Shown here piece by piece: positions 56,522 to 64,000 of a stretch of DNA of 64,000 nucleotides. Made by a program: the position numbers and the translations under genes. Position 1 is the first letter of the stretch. Each line of letters starts with the position of its first letter. The notes beneath the pieces were generated by a model that saw only the letters and a list, made by a program, of their open reading frames with translations, was not told the origin of the DNA and made no database searches. The stretch is from Undaria pinnatifida (Eukaryota > Sar > Phaeophyceae > Laminariales > Alariaceae), in contig JABAKD010000002.1 of the NCBI GenBank assembly GCA_012845835.1, positions 3,391,001 through 3,455,000 on the forward strand. Reading direction: 5' to 3'.

Positions 56522-57295
56522 CTGTCTCGGAGACGAAAACACAAAAATCGCACGAACGGTGGGGGGAGGGTGTTCTTAATGTGTTCATGGCCGCAGCCAT
56601 ATGGCCACAGACCCTCGCATCCCTACTTTTTTGCCGGAGCGGAGCACGTCGGGTTTTCACCAACCAGGCAGACATTGCTTGCACCAACCGCGAAGCCCCG
56701 TGAGGTGTTCGGCGAGTCGTGTGAATGGCGAACTGCATCCTTCCAAGAACCGCTCGTAAGACGGACTTCGGCACCTTGCGCCTACTTTCTTGCTTATGGA
56801 TGACAGCGCCAATCAATGAGTGATACTTTGCTTTTTGGTGTGACCACTCCAGAGACAGCAACGGGCATTGCTATGTAACTGCCTCGTGGGTGCCTCACCA
56901 TATTCACATTTCGTGATGCGATCGTTCCCCTTGTGTAAGGAGTTAGGGTTCTCCACCCCGCACAATATGATCTACATGTAACTCGATAACAATCACGGTG
57001 GCCGCCAGAACAGAAAAAAAAAGAAGAAAAGTACCCTGGTTGTCTAGCTCACGCAGTCTGCGGCATGGTTTACATGGCCGTTGCCAACCAACGCCAGCCC
57101 CAACATACATATACTGTTTACCAGCGCCGCACAAAGGAGAGGGGACAAGCGGGAAAAAAGGGGCGAAGATCGAGGTCTACATTCGAGTTACGGTTGGGGT
57201 TCGACGGGCCGGTCTACGATAGGAGAGCTGCCCTTTTCGAGCTCAAGCATTCATCGCTGACCGGCCATCATCCATCATCCTCAACTCAAGATGGA

Positions 57296-57595
57296 CCCCC
57301 CTACGATGGAGGTATACCTTTTTTTAGCGAAAATGGTTTCTGAACGACGGGGCTCCTCAACCCAAAATCGTCGGGGAAAAAAAAAATAATAGGCCATTTT
57401 TTGTTTTTTAATGCGCGATTCTCGTTGTGTGCCCGGGCCATGAGATTATTTTTCAAACCGGTGCTACGTAGCAGTTTTATATGTATTTTTTTGCTCCAAG
57501 TCAGTTTTCGTTGGGGAGAGGTCTCAGGCTCTCAAATTGAGGAACCTCAGAAAAAAAAAACGTAGTGCACACCTCTACCGTACGAGCACGCGCGC
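57296..57595 (+). mobile_element. Family A element
   Basis: CCCCTACGATGGAGGTATAC to CACCTCTACCGTACGAGCAC. Confidence 0.7.
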
Positions 57596-57770
57596 GATTT
57601 TGTTTTTGCCTTTGCAAAAATATTACTCTTTTTGGGTATACCGAGGCCATGGACTTGTTGATCAGATCGCCCTCTCTCGGTTTAGACCCAGACTAAACGT
57701 AGGGGGGGGGGGGGCATGCTAAGTCAGAGGTGACACAAGTACCGGGTTAGAGCTACTCACACGAGGACGA

Positions 57771-58386
57771 GTGCTTCGATAGAGGTATACCTTTATTTGG
57801 CAAGAATGGTTTCTGAATGACGGGGCTCCTCAACCCCAAAAGACGCGTGCTACGATATAGGTATTAAGGTATACCTTTTTTTGGCAAGAGTGGTTTCTTA
57901 ATGACGGGGCTCCTTCGCCCCTGAAGACGCGTGCTACGATAGAGGTATTAAGGTGTATCTTTTTTTGGCAAGAATGGTTTCTGAATGACGGGGCTCCTTC
58001 GCCCCTGAAGAGGCGTGCTACGATAGAGGTATTAAGGTGTACTTTTTTTTGGCAAGAATGGTTTCTGAATGAGGGGATCCTTGACCCCAAAAGACGCGTG
58101 CTACGGTAGAGGTATTAAGGTATACCCTTTTTTGGCAAGAATGGTTTCTGAAGGACGGGGCCTCCCTAACCCAAAATCGTCGCATATTTTTTCGGCCATT
58201 TTTTTTTTTGCATGATTCTCATTGTGTACGTAGGCGCCGCGTTTAATTTTCGTGTCCGGGGAGCAGTTTAGTGTTGTCAAAAAAATCAGCTTTTTGGGGG
58301 GAGAGGTCTTAAGCTCCCAAAATCGAAGAACACCTCAGGAAAAAAAAAAAAAAAAAACGTGGTGCACCTCTATTGCAGCACGCCTC
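57771..58386 (+). mobile_element. Family A element with five tandem left ends
   Basis: Left ends near 57771, 57841, 57924, 58008 and 58093, each about 80 bp (GACGCGTGCTACGATAGAGG, TTTTTTTGGCAAGAATGG, TTTCTGAATGACGGGGCTCC), then one body and one right end. Confidence 0.85.
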
Positions 58387-58929
58387 CCGAGCATCTCTAC
58401 ACCTACCTCACAGACAACAACACTACGGGCGGTTAAGTTTGCGCAGCTTAGCTTAGCTTACCCCACTCCATCGCGGATTCACATCACAGAGTTCACAACC
58501 ACAAAAAGTTCAAGACCCCCGTAGGAACAGAAGGGTTGGTCACTCGCGCGAGTGACTCCCGATCAACCGCAAACAAAGCCCACAAAAGCCCCCCCCCCCC
58601 CACCCCCCTGGTGGTGTCGTACGTGGCATTGGTCTAAGTTACTCACGCGGGGAGTTCAACCGGCCCAGTATACCGTTTTTTGGCGAAAAAAGTGCAGCCC
58701 CAAGCGCGGGATAAGTCGGCTACCGATACACACAGTACGTAGGTCTAGATGATCTCGGCCGTTGTCATGTTTCAATGCACGCGTGCACAATTGAGTTTTG
58801 TTCGCTAGCTGGCGCGCATGAATATTTCGCGGGGCCCATGGGTACGAACGACATGTCTCGGAATCTCACACGTTGAGCGTCCGTGAAATGTCGCGGAATC
58901 CCAACAACAGGAGCCCCTCTGGTATCGTA

Positions 58930-59345
58930 GAAAGAGCGATATTCAAAGAGAGAGGAATGAAAAAAGAAAAGGCGGGTTTAAAAAGGAGAAGAATGAAACA
59001 AAATAAACATAAAAAATATAAAGAAGAATGAAAATAAAAAAAAGGATTTGACAAAAGGAGAACATGAAGAACAAAAAAAAAAACGATTTTTTATAAAGAA
59101 GAATGAAAAACAAAGCAAAAAACGATGTTAAGAAGGAGAATGATGAAAAAAAAAAAAAAAAAAACGATGTTAATACTTTTCTCGAAAAGGAGATTGAAGA
59201 AAGAAACGATTTTAAAGGCATTAAAAGCCAAAAAAAAAGAAAAAAAAAAAAAAAAAACGGTTTTATTTTAAAGAGAAGAATGAAAAGCACAGCCCGATCA
59301 ATAATGTCGTGGCGTCAGGGTATTCATTTAAAAATATTGTGAAAA
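58930..59345. repeat. A-rich degenerate repeat
   Basis: AAGAAGAATGAAAA and AAAAGGAGAA-like units with poly-A runs over about 400 bp. The Phe/Leu-rich minus frame is a composition effect. Confidence 0.7.
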
Positions 59346-59486
59346 AAATTTAAAAAAAAACGACGATATTGGGTAAAGGGCCTATTTTGTTTCCGAAAAA
59401 GAAAAATGTTTTATCGTAGGAGGCGCGAAGGGGGGGCGGGTATATGTCGCAGTACTCCGAGTGCTGGACAGCGGTCGATCACTGGA

Positions 59487-59990
59487 TCAGATAACTAGTG
59501 ATTTATTGATTCTCGAGTTCATCGCTAGACGGCGAATCGGAGAATTAGCGAGAGCAGGAAGCAACTTTTCTTTTAAGCATACATTTCCACCCATCCGCAT
59601 CCGGCACAACCAGTGCCTATAGGAGGAGACGAGCTCTGTGGCCACACACCTACGAGACAGAGATACAACATTGCAAAAACACCTTGGGCAAGGTGATTTT
59701 GTGTCCATAGGGATGAAACACACGGGGCAAACACGATAAAACAAAGAGAAGAAGACGAAGAAGATACAGCGGCATCGGTTCGTTTGCTCTTCCTGAAAGT
59801 AGACCATCCGTTTGAGCGCGTGTTGCACACAGGAGAGAGAGGCAACACCTGTCTTGTTTTCTTTTTTCTTTTTTTTGTCTTTCTCTCTCTCCTCGTCTCC
59901 TCGGTTTTGAGGACCTCTACACTCCACAGCAGTGTCGAAATGGCTGCATGGCAAGGCTACGCCGCTCCAAAAAAACAAAATCTCGTACAA
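59487..59990 (-). CDS. Unrecognised open frame, Cys-rich (167 codons)
   Basis: It contains VCPVCFIPMDTKSPCPRCFC, a Cys-x2-Cys-x9-Cys-x2-Cys pattern like a small zinc ribbon, then more Cys/Arg-rich sequence (HWLCRMRMGGNVC). The N-terminal part contains a Lys/Glu tract (EREKDKKKKKENK) from an A/T-rich stretch. No splice support or partner exon. It may be a decayed zinc-finger gene or chance. Confidence 0.2.
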   Translation of the reverse strand: MYEILFFWSGVALPCSHFDTAVECRGPQNRGDEEREKDKKKKKENKTGVASLSCVQHALKRMVYFQEEQTNRCRCIFFVFFSLFYRVCPVCFIPMDTKSPCPRCFCNVVSLSRRCVATELVSSYRHWLCRMRMGGNVCLKEKLLPALANSPIRRLAMNSRINKSLVI

Positions 59991-59993
59991 AAT

Positions 59994-60263
59994 GACGCGT
60001 GCTACGATAGAGGTGTACCTTTTCTTTGTCCAAAATGTTTTCTGAATGACGGGGCTCCTTAATTAATCCAAAATCGTCAGAAATAGGCTTTTTTTTTTTC
60101 GCCTGATTCTCGTTCCGTATCCTTAGCCCATGGGATATTTCAGGGATTTTTCATCCGGTATGTGTCGTACGTAGCTTTTTTTTTTCAATGCTCCCGAATT
60201 GGAGGAACCTCAGGAAAACGACAATGAATGGTTGGTGCTCTTCTATTATCGTAGCGTGCGTCG
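59994..60263 (+). mobile_element. Family A element
   Basis: GACGCGTGCTACGATAGAGG to TATTATCGTAGCGTGCGTC. Confidence 0.75.
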
Positions 60264-61014
60264 ACTTTTTTTTTTTTTTTTCGTCCGTGATGATCTTTCA
60301 GAGGTGTCTTCGTAGGGCGATTGTTACTGGTATACCGTAGGCACATGCCCTTTCTCGAGCTCTCACGGTTTGTGAGCTCCTTCACAGGGTTTGTACATCT
60401 TGCAAAAATGAGGCATTTTAGCCCGCTCTATCACGAGGTGTGGTGGGATCTATAGCCTCATTTTCGTTTGTTTCGAACAGCCGCATCTTCGATCCCCTTT
60501 CCAATTCTGGGTATTTTTTTGACATCATCCTTTGATTCCCAGGTGATCTGCATCTACGACTATTCAGGGTGGCCTAATGTAATGGAGTGCCCTCCGTAGA
60601 AGGATAGTTTATAGATTCGACGTGAAACCATGTCATAGTTGACGTGAAACCGCGTGATATCATATGTCGTTAGATGTCGCATTCACGTCAAGGCCATCAT
60701 AGATGGGCGATAACGTTTGTGACGATGATGGGACACGCAGAACGCCCCTCATCTCACTGCCCTGTACTACCCTGCCCTACCCTGCCCCACCCTGTCTAGC
60801 CCTGTCATGTCTGTGGTTTAGCGTTCTATTTAAATTTAGGGAAATAATGCATAGTAAGCTTCGGGCCTAGCCAGCGAGCCACTACCGAAGACACCGGAAC
60901 CTACGAGGGGTCACGCTTCCCAACAGCTCTGTCTATTCGCTCGTTCTACCAGTCTACCAGCACCGTCCCGAGCGGTATCCAGTTGGTATCTCCACAAGCG
61001 CAATCAACCAAACA

Positions 61015-61194
61015 ATGCCAGGTGCTGCTGTCAAAGTAAGCTACGTACGTACTTCACCAAAAAAAAATATGAACCATAACGCCGAATTATCTATGAACAA
61101 AAATCAACACATTGCTCTTATCGGTTCCCGATTACTAATAATATTTCTCTTTAAAGAGAAGACACACACATCGGTGGATACAGGCAATAATTAA
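61015..61194 (+). CDS. Small plus-strand open frame or first exon (59 codons)
   Basis: ATG in the context ACCAAACAATGCC starts MPGAAVKVSYVRTS and is open to TAA at 61192. A donor AAA|GTAAGC sits after seven codons, so MPGAAVK may instead be a first exon. A TATA-like TATTTAAATTT lies about 180 bp upstream, after a (CCCTGC)-like tract at 60765-60806. No second exon was identified. Confidence 0.2.
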   Translation: MPGAAVKVSYVRTSPKKNMNHNAELSMNKNQHIALIGSRLLIIFLFKEKTHTSVDTGNN

Positions 61195-61418
61195 TTCGAG
61201 AGGCCGGCACCATGCCGCGTCCGTGACTGCAGAAATTCTATACTCGCCCCGCGGTGTTATGACGCCTGAGTACCGTGTGGAACTCCTCTATTGATAGTAA
61301 AGCGACGCATGCTGCGGAAGAGGCGCGCCAAGCATACTTGTTTGACCCTTCCTTCGGGCAAAAAGAAAAAAAAGTTTTTTTATGCGTATTTCAAACTGAT
61401 ATTACTAGCGCAACTCGA

Positions 61419-62223
61419 CTAACAGATGCATGGCCTACAGTAGGCATAAAAAAAAACGTTAACATTGCAAGAAAAAGACAGCAATGATATTCCGACGATT
61501 TTGTGTGAAACACTACAATTTTGTTTGGGGGAGTCGTTGGAGATACAAACCAAACGCCACGAGTTCGACCTAAAGGCCGGTGCTAACTGATGGAAAGCCA
61601 ATAGTTTTACCAAAAGGTTTCCAAAGTTTTTTTGGAACTGTTTGCTGAAAGATGTACCCCTTCGGGCTATGGGGAAAAAACGATTAAAGCAATATTTTTC
61701 TGGATCTTCTTTGGTCATGTGGCCCAATTGGTCAATTTTCATGAAGCCTCGATCAACATCGTCCACCAAACACGATTGACCTTCGAGCTCGAGTTCGAGA
61801 TAACCCACGATCACTCCTCTGTGTTCCGGAACAAGGCTACGTGAGTGTAGGTGACACTGTGAAGAGTTCATCTTGATCCATGACCTATGGCGTGAGAGAA
61901 TGCTTGCATTGTCCTGTGGTCTTCCGTCCAATCCGCTCAAAATTGTATTTTTTTTCCATTTGTTGCCCGTTGGGAGGCAATTCGTAGAGAATTGTTGTCT
62001 CAGTTTTCTAAACACCGGCCGCCAAATCTGTTCTTAACAGAAGCCTGATGGGCGCCCGCCACACATCGCCGGCCGTAGAGTAAGCACTGTAGACTAAGGG
62101 AGGGTCGGAGCCCCAAAGGAGCTCGCCACGTTCAGATTTCACGACGCTGCTGTTGGTTCCGTCGAACGAAGTATGTGGAGCACACGATATCACGCCGCGT
62201 CTAATCCAAGATCTGTTTGACAA
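61419..62223 (-). CDS. Unrecognised open frames, possibly one broken gene
   Basis: Two adjacent minus-strand frames, 62223-62008 (HTSFDGTNSSVVKSERGELL, VYSAYSTAGDVWRAPIRLL) and 62015-61419 (198 codons, with VIVGYLELELEGQSCLVDDV and GFMKIDQLGHMTKEDPEKY). Both have mixed, protein-like composition in a non-repetitive stretch. The join would need a frameshift or an intron. I recognise no domain. Confidence 0.25.
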
Positions 62224-62439
62224 TTTCTCAAGCAGATGTTGGCCAAGATCGCCGCGAGAAATCGATTTTTTTGTCGGAAAGATGGAATACTTCTAAAACA
62301 AGGTTACAAATCTGGGCCCAGTGGCACCCGTCCAGGCAAAGTTTGGCTGGGATCTTCGGGAATTTTTAACTTTTCGCCGTTCATTAGCACCGGCCTAATC
62401 AAGCGCCCAGGAGAAGCTTGAGGCAGTCCGACTACTGCC

Positions 62440-62870
62440 ATGCCTCACGCTTGCCTCTTCACAGCTTCCTGTGTTGCGGTTCGAACACATCTCCTACACC
62501 ACCAGCAGCAGCTCGGATTGCATCACGTGGCCGATGCCGTAATCGGGCAGTTATTTTTCCTTCAATTTTCCAACTGCGGCCACAAGAGGTAGAGCTGTGA
62601 GTCAGCAGGATCTCACGACGAAACCCTAATCGGTAGGTGCCGCTAGCCAACCACGTGAACTTTGGTCGGAAAATTGGCGGGCGAAACCAACTGATGACCA
62701 GCCGAGTCGAGGCCTTTCGTCAGGAGAGGAGGCGCCGCTACTAGCCAAATCAGCTAGACTCCTGCTTTGCAGCTCTCCTACACCGGCTGCAGGTCGGATC
62801 GCTTCATACATAGCCGATGCCGTCATCGTCAGTTTTTTCGCCAATAAAATTGGCGTCTCAAGTGCCGAAA
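62440..62870. repeat. Diverged tandem pair
   Basis: CTCCTACACCACCAGCAGCA...GCCGATGCCGT near 62492 and CTCCTACACCGGCTGCAGGT...GCCGATGCCGT near 62774, about 290 bp apart. On the minus strand both give related peptides (DAIRAAAGGVGD and EAIRPAAGVGE). Confidence 0.55.
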
Positions 62871-63067
62871 GGGTTAAGCTAACCCGTTTAGCACCGCACT
62901 CCCGACATGGGTACGAATCACTTGGAATTAGAGTAGAAAAATACACTCAGGTTACGGTAAGTGCGGGGGGGGGGGGGGGGGGGGGGCTCGCTTTTGGGGA
63001 GACAGTTTTCGGCGGTAGCTCGGGGTCACTGACAGCGAAGGCACTCCCCCCTTTTCCTTTTCTTTGG

Positions 63068-63340
63068 CGTCGTTCTACGGTAGCCCCCCCCCCCGACTTT
63101 TCTTTAACGATATCGCCGGTTTTGAAACCAGCTCCCGGCCGTCCCTCCTGAAACACGGTGCCCCTTGCCACCCCGACGTCATCGTTGGATAGTCAGTTGC
63201 GAAACAAGAAAATATGTGGAGGCCTTTATTTGATATCACTAGCAGCCTTCCTCATGCCGATCAGCCATGAAACGTTCGTTAAAGAAATCGCTGGTTTAGG
63301 AGGAGGAGGGGGGGGGGGGGGCTATCGTAGAATCAGTCCT
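63068..63340 (-). mobile_element. Family B element
   Basis: Inverted orientation, from GTTCTACGGTAGCCCCCC to GGGGGGGCTATCGTAGAATC, with GAAACCAGCTCCCGGCCGTC inside. Near-complete. Confidence 0.7.
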
Positions 63341-63624
63341 TTCGTGCTGGTTTTATTTTGCGATATGAATCCGCAATGATGGAACGGTAAGCCACGCTGC
63401 GCCAAAACAAAATCGCCTAATCGCCCCAACAGTCGCTACGCTGTGCCAAGGAAAAAAAATAATATCGCCTGATCACCTACAGCATTTCTTTCCTCTACGT
63501 GAGGTACGGAGTGTCTCGTGCGGATGGCTCCAAACCGAGATTGAACAGTTGGGTGCAGCACCTTTTTTTCTAAAATGTTCCTCAAATTGGGAGCTTAAGA
63601 CCTAGCCTCCAAAAAAAACAGTTG

Positions 63625-63717
63625 TAGTAGTAGTAGTAGTAGTAGCAGCAGCAGTAGCAGCAGTAGTAGTAGTAGTTGAAGCAGTAGTTGTAGCAGTAGT
63701 AGCAGTAGTAGTAGTAC
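63625..63717. repeat. (AGT/AGC)n microsatellite
   Basis: AGTAGTAGT and AGCAGCAGC runs. On the minus strand this lies just inside the first intron, about 60 bp after the donor at 63772. Confidence 0.9.
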
Positions 63718-63772
63718 AAGGGTGAAAATGCGCCACCGGTGGCGATATTATTACCACCCGCCGACGCCTTAC

Positions 63773-63816
63773 CTGCATTCTCGTGATCCTCTCGGCCGCT
63801 AGCAGATCCCACAGCA
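63773..63816 (-). CDS. DENN-domain protein, first exon visible in window (44 bp)
   Basis: The minus-strand sequence shows a T-rich acceptor (TTTTTCGACCTTCACTTTCAAG) directly before the exon and a strong donor ATGCAG|GTAAGG after it. After two bases that complete a codon from an upstream exon, it reads LWDLLAAERITRMQ and ends in phase 0, matching the phase-0 start of the exon at 56521. In cDENN domains a short helix of this kind follows the conserved region around the Ser-Arg-x-Pro-Phe motif; that upstream part, the uDENN module and the start codon must lie outside the window. The call depends on splice sites, phase and context, since 14 residues alone cannot identify a family. Confidence 0.5.
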
Positions 63817-63917
63817 CTTGAAAGTGAAGGTCGAAAAACGGGAGTCGGCTCAGCAAGCAGTAACAGCCCCATACCTATCGATCGACAGAGCATCCACAAG
63901 GGAGAGCACGGAAGTTG

Positions 63918-64000
63918 AGTGGGTGGGTGGGTGGATGGGCGGGCGGGTGGGTTGGTGGGTGGGTAAGTGGGTGGGTGGGTGGGTGGGTGGGTGGGTGGGT
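63918..64000. repeat. (GTGG)n microsatellite at window edge
   Basis: GGGTGGGTGG-type repeats run off the end of the window. Confidence 0.9.

Larger units (their letters stand above)
18195..63772 (-). other. Introns of the DENN gene (outline)
   Basis: Proposed intron lengths in transcript order are 7251, 5358, 7530, 9603, 6161, 2007, 1098 and 5115 bp. Donors are GTAAGG, GTGAGT, GTGAGC, GTGCGA, GTGAGA, GTGAGT, GCAAGT and GTGGGT. More than 96 percent of the gene body in the window is intron, most of it recognisable repeats in both orientations. Extra phase-neutral exons could have been missed. Confidence 0.55.

Noticed and set aside
56319..56861. 180-codon minus-strand frame
   Set aside because: Overlaps the DENN exon in another frame and has no recognisable domain.
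56893..57018. Possible extra exon reading IILCGVENPNSLHKG
   Set aside because: It has a usable donor (TATG|GTGAGG) but leaves phase 1, which does not fit the phase-0 start of the next exon.
60765..60810. Telomere-like repeat (CCCTGCCCTACCCTG)
   Set aside because: Short, irregular and internal; no canonical telomere unit.

Overview
The window is eukaryotic nuclear DNA. It has GT-AG introns with T-rich acceptors, one GC-AG intron, a dead non-LTR retrotransposon (LINE), dozens of short inverted-repeat elements and many minisatellites, and no bacterial-style gene packing. I infer an intron-rich protist or alga, possibly a stramenopile such as a brown alga, but nothing in the window fixes the taxon.

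The main result is one gene on the minus strand that runs through most of the window, from about 63.8 kb down to 18.2 kb or 16.2 kb. Its exons are tiny (39 to 184 bp, plus one of 663 bp) and its introns average about 5.5 kb. In transcript order the proposed exons are 63816-63773, 56521-56418, 51059-50928, 43397-43214, 33610-33457, 27295-27184, 25176-25071, 23972-23310 and a terminal exon at 18194-18156 (alternative 16294-16175). Reading phases agree at every junction and no stop is met before the terminal codon, giving about 511 residues. Residues 1 to about 280 read as a central DENN (cDENN) domain, the fold of Rab-GTPase exchange factors. The 5' exons, including the start codon, lie beyond the right edge.

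Almost everything between the exons is repeats. Family A (about 300 bp, termini GCGTGCTACGATAGAGGT) has about 27 copies, some with tandem arrays of one terminus. Family B (about 250 bp) ends in CTACGATAGCCCC and has six copies. Family C is an approximately 220-bp tandem array at 7.5-8.5 kb. Family D is made of arrays of approximately 80-bp units next to a CACTCGNGCGAGTG palindrome. Family E is a dispersed approximately 160-bp repeat. Family F is a 90-bp repeat, sometimes nested in A. Family H is a 0.8-kb element with 45-bp inverted termini and a TAA target duplication, Harbinger-like. The LINE (about 39.9-36.0 kb) lies in sense orientation in the 9.6-kb intron.

The left 18 kb lies downstream of the DENN gene. 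It holds an almost perfect 1105-bp tandem duplication (12-14.2 kb) with a small open frame and arrays of a 15-bp palindrome, a possible terminal exon of a plus-strand gene at 4.7-4.9 kb, a GC-rich 63-bp repeat open on both strands at 5.3-5.8 kb, and repeats. Apart from the DENN exons and the LINE, coding calls are weak and marked so.
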